From NCBI GenBank assembly GCA_946800325.1, contig OX326958.1:13854992-13918991 (forward strand): a stretch of 64,000 nt of DNA. Reading direction: 5' to 3'. Source of the stretch: Luzula sylvatica. Taxonomy: Eukaryota > Streptophyta > Magnoliopsida > Poales > Juncaceae. The position numbers and the translations under genes are program-made. This document shows, piece by piece, positions 47,067 through 59,200 of this stretch (the stretch's first letter is position 1; every line of letters starts with the position of its first letter). The notes beneath the pieces were generated by a model that worked only from the letters and a program-made list of their open reading frames with translations, searched no databases and was not told the origin of the DNA.

Positions 47067-50000
47067 AGGAGGTAAAAATATCCCAAGGGGGGGTAGGGGG
47101 CAAAAATCTCCAAAGGGGGGGTATGGGGTAAAAATCTCCAAAGGGGGGGTAGGGGGTAAAAATTTCCAAAGGGGGGGTAAGAGGTAAAAATCTCGGTAGG
47201 GGGGTAGGGAGTAAAAATCTCCGAAGGGGGGGGGGGGTAGGGGGTAAAAATCTCCAAAGGGGGGTAGGGGGTAAAAATATCCAAAGGGGGGTAGGGGGTA
47301 AAAATCTCAGAACGGGGGGTAGGGAGTAAAAATCTCCGAAGGGGGGGGGGGGTAGGCGGTAAAAATCTCCCAAGGGGGGGGTAGGGGGTAAAAATCTCCA
47401 AAGGGGGGGGGGGGGGGGGTAGGGGGTAAAAATCTCCAAAGGGGTGTGGGGGGGTAGGGGGTAAAAGTCTCCAAAGGGGGGGAGGGGGGGGGGGGGGGTA
47501 GGGGGTAAAAATCTCCAAAGGGGGGGGGGGTAGGAGGTACAAATATTCAAAGGGGGGTAAGGGGCAACAATCTCGGTGGGGGCGGGGGGGGGGGGGGGGG
47601 GTGGGAGTAAAAATCTCCGAAGGGGGGGGGGGGGGGGTAGGGGGTAAAAATCTCCCAAGGGGGGGGGGGGGGGGGGTAGGGGGTAAAAGTCTCCAAAGGG
47701 GGGGTAGGGGGTAAAAATCTCCAAAGGGGGGGTAGGGGGTAAAAATCTTCAAAGGGGGGGTAGGGGTAAAAATCTCTAAAGGGGGGGGGGGGGGGGGGGG
47801 GGTAGGTGGTAAAAATCTCAAAAGTTGGGTATGGGGTAAAAATCTCCGAAGGGGGGGTAGGGGGTAAAAATCTTCAAAGGGGTGGTAGGGGGTAAAAATC
47901 TCCAAAGGGGGGGTAGGGGGTAAAAATATCCAAAGGGGGGTAGGGGGTAAAAATCTCCAAAGGGGGGGTAGGGGGTAAAAATCTCCAAAGGGAGGGGGGG
48001 GGTAGGGGGTAAAAATCTCCTAAGGGGGGGTAGGGGGTAAAAATCTCCAAAGGGGGGGTAGGGTGTAAAAATATCCAAAGGGGGGGTAGGGGTAAATATA
48101 TCCAAAGGGGGGGGTAGGGGGTAAAAATCTCGGAAGGGGGGGTAGGGAGTAAAAATATCCGAAGGGATGGTAGGGGGTAAAAATCTCCAAAGGGGGGGAG
48201 GGGGTAGAGGTAAAAATCTCTAAAGGGGGGGTGGTAGGTGGTAAAAATCTCCATAGGGGGGGGGGGTAGGGGGTAAAAATCTCCCAAGGGGGGGTCGGGG
48301 GTAAAAATCTCCAAAGGGGGGGGGGAGGGGGTAAAAATCTCCAAAGGGGGGTAGGGGGTAAAAATCTCCAAAGGGGGGGCGGGGTAGGGGGTAAAAATAT
48401 CCAAAGGGGGGGTAGGGGTAAAAATCTCTAAAGGGGGGGTAGGGGGTAAAAATCTCCCAAGGGGGGGTAGGGGGTAAAAATCTCCAAAGGGGGGTAGGGG
48501 GTAAAAATCTCCAAAGGGGGGGTAGGGGGTAAAAATCTCCAAAGGGGGGGTAGGGGGTAAAAATATCCAAAGGGGGGGTAGGGGGTAAAAATCTCGGAAG
48601 GGGGGGTAGGGAGTAAATATCTCCGAAGGGGGGGGGGGCGTAGGGGGTAAAAAACTCCCAAGGGTGGGTAGGGGGTAAAAATCTCCAAAGGGGGGGTAGG
48701 GGGTAAAAATCTTCAAAGGGGGGGGGGGGGGGTAGGGGGTAAAAATCTCTAAAGGGGGGGAGGGTAGGTGGTAAAACTCTCCAAAGTGGGGTATGGGGTA
48801 AAAATCTCCAAAGGGGGGGGGGGTTGGGGGTAAAAATATCCAAAGGGGGAGTAGGGGGTAAAAATCTCCAAAGGGGCGAAGGGTGTAAAAATATCCAAAG
48901 GGGGGTAGGGGGTAAACATCTCCCATGGCGGGGTAGGGGGTAAAAATCTCCAAAGGGGGGGTAGGGGGTAAAAATCTCCAAAGGGGGGGTAGGGGGTAAA
49001 AATCTTCAAAGGGGGGGTAGGGGGTAAAAATCTCGGAAGGGGGGGTAGGTAGTAAAAATCTCGGAAGGGGGGGGGGGTAGGTGGTAAAAATCTCCAAAGT
49101 GGGGTATGGGGTAAAAATCTCCAAAGGGGGGGTAGGGGGTAAAAATCTCCAAATGGGGGTAAAAGTAAAAATCTTCAAAGGGGGGGTAGGGGGTAAAAAT
49201 TTCCAAAGGGGGGGGGGGGGTAGGGGGTAAAAATCTCCCAAGGGGGGGTAGGGGGCAAAAATCTCCAAAGGGGGGGGGGGGGGTATGGGGTAAAAATCTC
49301 CAAAGGGGGGGTAGGGTGTAAAAATTTCCAAAGGGGGGGTAAGGGGTAAAAATCTCGGTAGGGGGGTAGGGAGTAAAAATCTCCGAAGGGGGGGGGGGGG
49401 TAGGGGGTAAAAATCTCCAAAGGGGGGTAGGGGGTAAAAATATCCAAAGGGGGGTAGGGGGTAAAAATCTCAGAACGGGGGGTAGGGAGTAAAAATCTCC
49501 GAAGGGGGGGGGGGGTAGGCGGTAAAAATCTCCCAAGGGGGGGTAGGGGGTAAAAATCTCCAAAGGGGGGGGGGGTAGGGGGTAAAAATCTCCCAAAGGG
49601 GGTAGGGGGTAAAAATCTCCAAAGGGGTGTTGGGGGGTAGGGGGTAAAAGTCTCCAAAGGGGGGGGGGGGGGGGGGGGTAGGGGGTAAAAATCTCCAAAG
49701 GGGCGGAGGGGGGGTAGGGGGTAAAAATCTCCAAAGGGGGGGGGGGGGGTAGGGGGTACAAATATTCAAAGGGGGGTAAGGGGTAACAATATCGGTGGGG
49801 GCGGGGGGGGGGGGGGGTGGGAGTAAAAATCTCCGAAGGGGGGGGGGGGGGTAGGGGGTAAAAATCTCCAAAGGGGGGGGGGGGTAGGGTGTAAAAGTCT
49901 CCAAAGGGGGGGTAGGGGGTAAAAATCTCCAAAGGGGGGGTAGGGGGTAAAAATCTTCAAAGGGGGGGTAGGGGTAAAAATCTCTAAAGGGGGGGGGGGG

Positions 50001-53000
50001 GGGGGTAGGTGGTAAAAATCTCCAAAGTTGGGTATGGGGTAAAAATCTCCGAAGGGGGGGTAGGGGGTAAAAATCTTCAAAGGGGTGGTAGGGGGTAAAA
50101 ATCTCCAAAGGGGGGGTAGGGGGTAAAAATATCCAAAGGGGGGTAGGGGGTAAAAATCTCCAAAGGGGGGGTAGGGGGTAAAAATCTCCAAAGGGGGGGG
50201 GGGGGGTAGGGGGTAAAAATCTCCTAAGGGGGGGTAGGGGGTAAAAATCTCCAAAGGGGGGGTAGGGTGTAAAAATATCCAAAGGGGGGGTAGGGGTAAA
50301 TATATCCAAAGGGGGGGGGGGGTAGGGGGTAAAAATCTCGGAAGGGGGGGTAGGGAGTAAAAATATCCGAAGGGATGGTAGGGGTAAAAATCTCCAAAGG
50401 GGGGGAGGGGGTAGAGGTAAAAATCTCTAAAGGGGGGGTGATAGGTGGTAAAAATCTCCATAGGGGGGGGGTAGGGGGTAAAAATCTCCCAAGGGGGGGT
50501 CGGGGGTAAAAATCTCCAAAGGGGGGGGGGAGGGGGTAAAAATCTCCAAAGGGGGGTAGGGGGTAAAAATATCCAAAGGGGGGGGGGGGTAGGGGTAAAT
50601 ATATCCAAAGGGGGGGGGGTAGGGGGTAAAAATCTCGGAAGGGGGGGTAGGGAGTAAAAATATCCGAAGGGATGGTAGGGGGTAAAAATCTCCAAAGGGG
50701 GGGAGGGGGTAGAGGTAAAAATCTCTAAAGGGGGGGTGGTAGGTGGTAAAAATCTCCATAGGGGCGGGGGTAGGGGGTAAAAATCTCCCAAGGGGGGGTC
50801 GGGGGTAAAAATCTCCAAAGGGGGGGGGAGGGGGTAAAAATCTCCAATGGGGGGTAGGGGGTAAAAATCTCCAAAGGGGGGGCGGGGTAGGGGGCAAAAA
50901 TATCCAAAGGGGGGTAGGGTGTTAAAATCTCCCAAGGGGGGGTAGGGGGTAAAAATCTCCCAAGGGGGGGTAGGGGGTAAAAATCTCCAAAGGGGGGTAG
51001 GGGGTAAAAATCTCCAAAGGGGGGGTAGGGGGTAAAAATCTCCAAAGGGGGGGTAGGGGGTAAAAATATCCAAAGGGGGGGTAGGGGGTAAAAATCTCGG
51101 AAGGGGGGGTAGGGAGTAAATATCTCCGAAGGGGGGGGGGGGGGTCGTAGGGGGTAAAAATCTCCCAAGGGTGGGTAGGGGGTAAAAATCTCCAAAGGGG
51201 GGGTAGGGGGTAAAAATCTTCAAAGGGGGGGGGGGGTAGGGGGTAAAAATCTCTAAAGGGGGGGAGGGTAGGTGGTACAACTCTCCAAAGTGGGGTATGG
51301 GGTAAAAATCTCCAAAGGGGGGGGGGGGGGTTGGGGGTAAAAATATCCAAAGGGGGAGTAGGGGGTAAAAATCTCCAAAGGGGGGAAGGGTGTAAAAATA
51401 TCCAAAGGGGGGTAGGGGGTAAACATCTCCCATGACGGGGTAGGGGGTAAAAATCTCCAAAGCGGGGGTAGGGGGTAAAAATCTCCAAAGGGGGGGTAGG
51501 GGGTAAAAATCTTCAAAGGGGGGGTAGGGGGTAAAAATCTCGGAAGGGGGGGTAGGTAGTAAAAATCTCGGAAGGGGGGGGGGGGGTAGGTGGTAAAAAA
51601 TCTCCAAAGTGGGGTATGGGGTAAAAATCTCCAAAGGGGGGGTAGGGGGTAAAAATCTCCAAATGGGGGTAAAAGTAAAAATCTTCAAAGGGGGGGTAGG
51701 GGGTAAAAATTTCCAAAGGGGGGGGGGGGGGGGGGGTAGGGGGTAAAAATCTCCCAAGGGGGGGTAGGGGGCAAAAATCTCCAAAGGGGGGGGGGGGGGT
51801 ATGGGGTAAAAATCTCCAAAGGGGGGGTAGGGGGTAAAAATTTCCAAAGGGGGGGTAAGGGGTAAAAATCTCGGTAGGGGGGTAGGGAGTAAAAATCTCC
51901 GAAGGGGGGGGGGGGGGTAGGGGGTAAAAATCTCCCAAGGGGGGTAGGGGGTAAAAATCTCCAAAGGGGGGTAGGGGGTAAAAATCTCAGAACGGGGGGT
52001 AGGGAGTAAAAATGTCCGAAGGGGGGGGGGGGGGTAGGCGGTAAAAATCTCCCAAGGGGGGGTAGGGGGTAAAAATCTCCAAAGGGGGGGGGGGTAGGGG
52101 GTAAAAATCTCCCAAAGGGGGTAGGGGTAAAAATCTCCAAAGGGGTGTGGGGGGGTAGGGGGTAAAAGTCTCCAAAGGGGGGGGGGGGGGGGGGGGGGTA
52201 GGGGGTAAAAATCTCCAAAGGGGGGGGGGGGGGTGGGGGGGGGGTAGGGGGTACAAATATTCAAAGGGGGGTAAGGGGTAACAATCTCGGTGGGGGGGGG
52301 CGGGGTTGGGAGTAAAAATCTCCGAAGGGGGGGGGGGGTAGGGGGTAAAAATCTCCAAAGGGGGGGGGGGGGGGTAGGGGGTAAAAGTCTCCAAAGGGGG
52401 GGTAGGGGGTAAAAATCTCCAAAGGGGGGGTAGGGGGTAAAAATCTTCAAAGGGGGGGTAGGGGTAAAAATCTCTAAAGGGGGGGGGGGGGGGGTAGGTG
52501 GTAAAAATCTCCAAAGTGGGGTATGGGGTAAAAATCTCCAAAGGGGGGGGTAGGGGGTAAAAATCTTCAAAGGGGGGGTAAGGGGTTAAAATCTCCAAAG
52601 GGGGTAGGGGGTAAAAATATCCAAAGGGGGGTAGGTGGTAAAAATCTCCAAAGGGGGGGGGGGGGGGTAGGGGGTAAAAATCTCCCAAGGGGGGGTAGGG
52701 GATAAAAATCTCCAAAGGGGGGGTAGGGGGTAAAAATCTCCAAAGGGGGGGTAGGGGGTAAAAATCTCCAAAGGGGGGGTAGGGGGTAAAAATATCCAAA
52801 GGGGGGGTAGGGTGTAAAAATATCCAAAGGGGGGATAGGGGTAAAAATATCCAAAGGGGAACTAGGGGGTAAAAATCTCGGAAGGGTGGGTAGGGAGTAA
52901 AAATCTCCGAAGGGGTGGTAGGGGGTAAAAATCTCCCAAGGGGGGGTAGGGGGTAAAAATCTATAAAGGAGGGGGGGGGGGGGGGTAGGTGGTAAAAATT

Positions 53001-53254
53001 TCCAAAGTGGGGTAGGGGATAAAAATTTCCAAAGGGGGGGTAGGGGGTAAAAATCTCCAAAGAGGGGTAGGGGGTAAAAATCTCCAAAGGGGGGGTGGGG
53101 GTAAAAATCACCGAAAGGGGGGTAGGATGGTAAAAATCTCCAAAGGGGGGGGGGGGGGGGGGTAGAGGTAAAAATCTCTAAAGGGGGGGTGGTAGGTGGT
53201 AAAAATCTCCATAGGGGGGGGGGGGGGGTAGGGGGTAAAAATCTCCCAAGGGGG
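38860..53254 (+). repeat. 28-bp minisatellite, block 3 (G-rich on plus strand)
   Basis: The array returns to block 1 orientation at a sequenced joint near 38,859 (GATATTTTTATCTCCCAAGG). Higher-order repeats are clear: about 1.66-1.68 kb at 42-44.7 kb and about 2.2 kb at 45.6-52.9 kb. The block ends where a CACTA transposon begins. Confidence 0.97.
45600..52900 (+). repeat. Higher-order repeat of about 2.2 kb in block 3
   Basis: Rare variant words recur in the same order. GGGATGG is at 46,021, 48,164, 50,372 and 50,669. ACATCTCCCA is at 46,741, 48,916 and 51,423. ACAAT within the CGGTGGGGG segment is at 47,567, 49,786 and 52,281. Steps are about 2.14-2.22 kb. The last step is about 2.5 kb, because roughly 300 bases are duplicated near 50,372-50,669. 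Confidence 0.85.
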
Positions 53255-55810
53255 CACTACAACAATACAGCCATTTCGAAGCATTCGCATATGCCGCTGA
53301 ATGCATGTATTAATGCTGCCATTTACATTTGACAGCATATGGTGAAAATGCAGTCCGGGCTGGTGCCCTCTATTCTTACAAAAGCATTTCATGTAATGCT
53401 ATGTAATTGTGGAATCAACGGCATATTTTTGTGTCATCAATTATAATGAAAATCGATGGCATTTCGTAATGTCGTCAATACGGTGTAAATAATGCATTTA
53501 CAAATGCTGTCAAATGCTCAAATGCATTGAATTATGAGAAATAAAAGCATTAACAAATATCGAGTAAGGGCATTATAAAATGCATTTGATTATGAAAACG
53601 AAAGCATTTACAAATGCATTGGTTTGAGCATGCACATTGACAAATGGTAGCATTTTCGAGTACTTCAATAATGAAATTGGTAGCATTAAAAGAAATGCAT
53701 TGTATTGCATGAATCCCGACACATCAAAATGCTTGTAATGTTCATATAATAGCATTTAGAATAGCATGCAATGCATAAATGCCGACATTTAGGAAAGTTC
53801 ATAGAATCGTATTTTTTCAATTATATAATTATACCGAACACAAAAACATAATATCATAACCAAACAAATCCTTAATAATTCTAAAATTGTACAAATATAT
53901 AAATATTATATTAAATATATAATTCCATTTCATTTAATACTAAATTCAATTACAATCATACAAATATTCAATAACAATAACAAAATTAAATAAATAAAAA
54001 ATATGATGAACATCGAAATTAACTTAAGTAAAGAAAAACATACTCCATCCAAACCATATTACAACAATGTAAGCATTTCAATGCCCAATTCGCTAAGAAG
54101 TAATTCTACTGGATTGATCAGATTTAGAAACTACTCAAGTACAAACCAATATTTTTCACTGCGTCCTGCCAAGAATAGAAAAGAGTGCAAGACTTGGAAC
54201 AAAAAATTTCAAAATACTTGTAATGGATTGATCAGAAAAAATGAAATACTTTTAATAAGCATGAGATGTATACCTCTGTTTATAATTGCAGCAAAACATT
54301 ACTTGTGCCGATTGTGCGGCACAAAGATGTATACCTCTGTTTATAATTGCTTGACCGGGTGGACTCACAAGGAAGCAACTATTTCCATAACTACTACGTC
54401 TATGTGTGTATCATGCATTTATATTTCCCTTCATCGCCATGAGGTTCATCTTCAACACGTCAAATGTACCCATACATATGTGCCCAGCAGTAACCAGCCA
54501 AGAACCTTGAGGTATGAATGGGCTTTCTGCTTGGCCAGTATCGAGATCATTGACTGGTACGAATGGACATTGACCGGTACCGAGATCATCGACTGGTACG
54601 GCTGAACATTTCTGCCTGGTTCGTACCTGAAATTAATCTGAGTTATTGAAATATAAAAACAAGGTTATATTCAGTATATATTCCTTGAAGTCGTGAACAA
54701 ATGATAGTTATTCAATTACCTGTAAAAAGACTTAATGATCTACAAAATCTGAAGATGGTTTCATAGATGAATTTCAGCGAACACCTTCGATGCGTGAATG
54801 TAAGATGGTAACAAAAGTACCAAATAACGAGTAAAATCCTAAATCTGACAAACCGACACATAGATACATGAGAAAGTGATTCGAAATATCAGAGATTATA
54901 TAGGCCAATCAAACAAAAAAATCGAAACTATAAATATATTTGTTAGTTTATTCATAGATCAGAAGCCCTAAATTCGCCTCAAATTGCAACAATTTAGCCT
55001 ATATTTTCTTCAATTAGTTCATAATAGTTCATATCAAATTGCACTCTGAGAAAAACTGACTGAGAAGAGAATCGAGCGAGTACTCTGAGAAATCCCTAAT
55101 TACCGTTCATTCGAACCTGAAAATGCTCCAATCAGCATAAGTCAAACTCAACTCGCATGTAAACAACCCTATTGGCTCGGATTTAGCATATAATTACCAA
55201 TTTTCAAACAATGAAACTAAATACCAAAAGTTGAAAATTTTACATGAACCAAATACCGGCACCGCACCTGATCAAGAAATCAATTCGGCGAAGAATTCCT
55301 GCGCGAAATCCTAGAACATAATTTAGGGTTTCCTGACTTTTTTCCTGTCAACAAATAACAACTGAGTATTACAACAATTACGAAATAAACAATAATTAAA
55401 GAAATTCGATAACCAAATCAAACTTTGGAGCATCAACAAAATTATCAATAATCAGCTCAAATTAGACCCAAAATCAACCAGCAAGGGGAAAAAACACCAA
55501 ACAGCAACTGTAGAGGGTCGTCAGAAAACTCGACAGAATTGCATCAAAATTCAACCAAATTCGACCCAAATTCAACCAAATTGATCAAGAAATCCATTTT
55601 CGCCGAAAAGAGAGAGGATAAATGAGGGAGACGAGATAGTGGTTGCGCCGGAGCCAAAGTTTCGCGAAGAGGTGGAATCATCGCCGCTAGGGTTTCGCCC
55701 GTAGTTATCTTCTTTTCTTCTTTTCTGATAGGTAGCGTGAATGAAGAGAGAGAGCGAGAGAGAGAGAGAGAGGTGAGTAATGATTTGAGATGGAAAGGGA
55801 GTATGGTTAG
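53255..55810. mobile_element. 5' part of a second CACTA-type element
   Basis: It begins CACTACAACAATACAGCC directly after the satellite's G run. The next 540 bases carry many AATGCATT / GCATTT / AAATGC words in both directions, resembling CACTA subterminal repeats. The 3' terminus (complement ending TTGTTGTAGTG) was not found in the window. The Ty3 element at 55,811 may be nested in it. From 55,600 to 55,790 there is leader-like sequence with a (GA)n run. No transposase is seen. Confidence 0.65.
54003..54605 (+). CDS. Hypothetical open frame, 200 codons, probably not a gene
   Basis: The product is not recognised. The frame contains internal duplications: GATGTATACCTCTG at about 54,266 and 54,327, a GGATTGATCAGA word twice, and a GAGATCATYGACTGGTACG word twice near its end. 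It has no recognised domain or signal and lies inside transposon-like DNA, so I regard it as chance or as captured, degraded sequence. Confidence 0.15.
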   Translation: MMNIEINLSKEKHTPSKPYYNNVSISMPNSLRSNSTGLIRFRNYSSTNQYFSLRPAKNRKECKTWNKKFQNTCNGLIRKNEILLISMRCIPLFIIAAKHYLCRLCGTKMYTSVYNCLTGWTHKEATISITTTSMCVSCIYISLHRHEVHLQHVKCTHTYVPSSNQPRTLRYEWAFCLASIEIIDWYEWTLTGTEIIDWYG

Positions 55811-56244
55811 TGTAATATACCGCTAAATTAAAGGATAATTCAACAGCAATTAAAACCCAAACACACTCAAACCTTGATCATCAAAGTTCAGTGAATACAA
55901 TTCAATGTTCACAAGAACAGAATAGCTCATACATAACAAAATCAACAACACAAAACCTAGCACACAATCAACTTAAATACTAAGCTAAGCATAATTCAAT
56001 TTACTAAAACACCCTTGAGCATCCATCAAAATCATCATCGGTAACTACAGATCTTCCGCACCCTTACCATACTCAGTCAGCCCATGATTCTCAGCCCATC
56101 TTGTTGAACATACTCAGCCCATTTATTAACTCTGGATCCGATAAGAGTGATCCCTACCCGTTTCAACGGCTACTGAATTTAAACTGTAAATATGCAAAAT
56201 AACCCAAATATATAACATATTCACAAATCCTTTAATTCCTGACA
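55811..56244 (-). repeat. 3' LTR of the Ty3 element
   Basis: 434 bp. It differs from the other LTR at one visible base (CCATACTC here, CCATGCTC in the other). A TSD GTTAG precedes it at 55806-55810. Confidence 0.95.
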
Positions 56245-56257
56245 ATACCTCCTTCTT
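56245..56257 (-). promoter_or_regulatory. Polypurine tract of the Ty3 element
   Basis: Minus-strand AAGAAGGAGGTAT directly precedes the 3' LTR and would prime plus-strand DNA synthesis. Confidence 0.75.
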
Positions 56258-56271
56258 AATTAAACCTTGAC

Positions 56272-59200
56272 TCAAGGTTTAAAATTAGGAAATCTTGCTA
56301 ATAACTCATCATGATCCTCCCATGATGCATCTTCATCAGCCAAATTAGACCACCTAATTAGCAATTTAACCCCTACAGCATTATCTTTTTTGTAAATTTC
56401 TCTTTGTAACACAGCTACAGGTTCAACCTTCATCCTACCTTCACTATCCACTTTAGGTAACTCATGATTTATAGTGTACTTGTTCCCCACCTTCTTCTTC
56501 AACTGAGAAACATGGAACACTGGATGTATCATTGATCCAGTGGGTAACCCTAATTTATAGGGTACTTGCCCTATCTTTTCTACCACCTGAAAGGGTCCAT
56601 AAAATTTAGAATTAAGTTTCCCACTCCTCTCCATTCTTACACTAGTTTGTCTGAAGGGTTGCAACTTCAGAAATACTAGGTCTCCAACCTCAAATTTCCT
56701 CTCTACCCTCTTTTTATCAGCATAATGCTTCATTCTTTCCTGTGATTTACTCAAATTCTCTCTCACAACCTGAATCACTTTGTGCCTCTCTTTCATCCAT
56801 TCATCCACAGCAGCAATTCTTGTAACTGGAGATGATCCTAGCTCAATCTGAGGGGGTTGGTACCCATACAGTAGTTCAAAGGGTGTCTTCTGTAAGGAAG
56901 TATGAAAATTGGTGTTATACCAAAATTCAGCTTGTGAGAGCCAATTTTTCCATTTTTTTGGACATTGAGATATCATACATCTCAAGTATTGCTCAAGGCA
57001 CTGATTAATCCTCTCTGTCTGCCCATCTGTTTGTGGATGGTAAGCAGTGCTCATCTTGAGTTTAGTGCCATGTAATTTGAATAACTCTTGCCAAAACTGG
57101 CTAGTAAATATCCTGTCTCTATCACTTACTATTTCTCTAGGCATTCCATGGAGTTTACACACATTCTCAAAGAACCTTTGAGACACTATCATTGCTGAGA
57201 AGGGGTGTGACAGTGCAATAAAATGACTGTATTTACTGAATCTATCCACTACTACCATAATAGAATCTTTTCCCTCAGATCTTGGTAGTCCTTCTATAAA
57301 ACCCATACTCACACAAGCCCAAGCTTCCTGTGGTATAGAGAGGGGTTGCAGAAGACCTGGACTCAGAGTATTTTCTCCTTTATTTCTTTGACAAATGTCA
57401 CAATTTTTCACATACTCTTGCACCTCCTTCTTTAATCCAGGCCAATGAAAAATTCTTTTTACTCTCTGATATGATCCTAACATGCCTGAGTGACCTCCCA
57501 CTGCAGAATCATGCAATTGAGACATGATCTTTTCCTTTAAGGGTGGATCTTCCCCCACATACAACCTTCCCTTATACCTAATTAATCCATCAATTAATTG
57601 AAAATTTGGATATTCCAGAGAATTTAATGTTAACCCTTCTATTAATTTCCTATCCTTCTCACTCCTTGTATAGCTCCTTTCCACTTCAATACACCAATCA
57701 GGTTTAATTGTACTCACTGCACACAACTCTTCTTCTTCTACTCTTTCTTGTTGAACCCTAGATAAGGCATCAGCTACTTTATTTTCCACACCTCTCTTGT
57801 ATTTGATTTCATAATCCAAGCTCATCAACTTAGATAATCCTCTATGTTGCAATTGAGTGGTGATCTTACTACCCAGTAAGAATTTCAAACTCTCCTGATC
57901 TGTCTTGATTATGAATTTCCTCCCAACCAAATAATGTTTCCATTTATCGATAGCCAGTAGAATTGCCATGAGTTCCTTCTCGTAAATGGATCTTCCTTGA
58001 TTCTTAATTCCTAAAGCTTTACTTAGGAAAGCTATAGGATGTCCATCTTGCATTAGTACAGCCCCTACTCCATACCCACAAGCATCTGTTTCTATTAAAA
58101 ATGGCTGATCGAAGTCAGGCAATTTCAACACTGGAGCTTCGCTCATCTTCTTCTTTAGTTCTTCGAAAGCTAACTCAGAATTTTTGTTCCATTTAAATCC
58201 TCCCTTCTTTAACATCTCAGTTAATGGTTTGCTTACTATTCCATATCCTTTCACGAATTTCCTGTAATATCCAGTCAACCCCAAAAACCCTCTTAACTGC
58301 TTGATGTTCTTTGGTTTTGGCCAGTGAATCATGGCTTCTATCTTCTGTGGATCTGTGGATACTCCCTCTTCATTAATTACGTGACCCAGGTACTCGATTT
58401 GTGTTGCCGCAAACACACATTTGGATCTTTTAAGGAGTAATTGGTGTTTAAGCAATTCCTCGAACACCTTGTGGACATGCTCGATGTGTTCTTCTATGGT
58501 CTGGCTGTATATGAGGATATCGTCGAAGAATACCAACACGAATTTCCTCAAATACGGTTCGAAAATTCGGTTCATCAATGACTGGAATGTCGCCGGAGCG
58601 TTGGTGAGGCCAAAAGGCATCACCATGAACTCGAAATGACCGGCATGGGTGCGAAATGCGGTCTTGAATACGTCTTCGTCTGCCATCCTAATCTGATGGT
58701 AACCAGCCCTCAAATCTAATTTAGAGAAAAGTTTAGCACCATTCAACTCATCTAATAGCTCATCAATAAGAGGAATAGGATACTTATCTTTTCTCGTAAT
58801 TGCGTTTAATTGTCGATAGTCGATGCACATCCGCCAGGTACCATCCTTCTTTCCAACTAGAATGGCAGGAGAGGCGAACGAGCTCTGACTATGGCGAATC
58901 ACTCCACTGGCAAGCATCTCCTTCGTAAGGCGTTCAATTTCATTCTTCTGATAGTGGCCGTAGCGATACGGTTTTAATTGAACTGTCTTGGTGCCATCTA
59001 GGAGTGGAATAGAGTGATCGATTGTTCGTTTCGGAGGAAGAGTTGTCGGCTCCATGAATAACCCTTCAAATCGTTGTAGCAACGATTGAACCTTTGGATC
59101 CAGGAGTAGAATTTCCTGTTCTTCTACTCTTTTCTTGGAAATTGGAATTCCTAAATTGGTTTCCTGGTTTTCGTTCGACCGTTTTTTGAAATTTGGATTC

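Noticed and set aside
22690..53254. Telomere or interstitial telomeric repeat
   Set aside because: The unit is 28 bp and contains no TTTAGGG or variant telomere motif. Only the G-richness is similar.
22690..53254. CRISPR-like array
   Set aside because: There are no unique spacers between conserved repeats. The units are directly contiguous, and the genome is eukaryotic.
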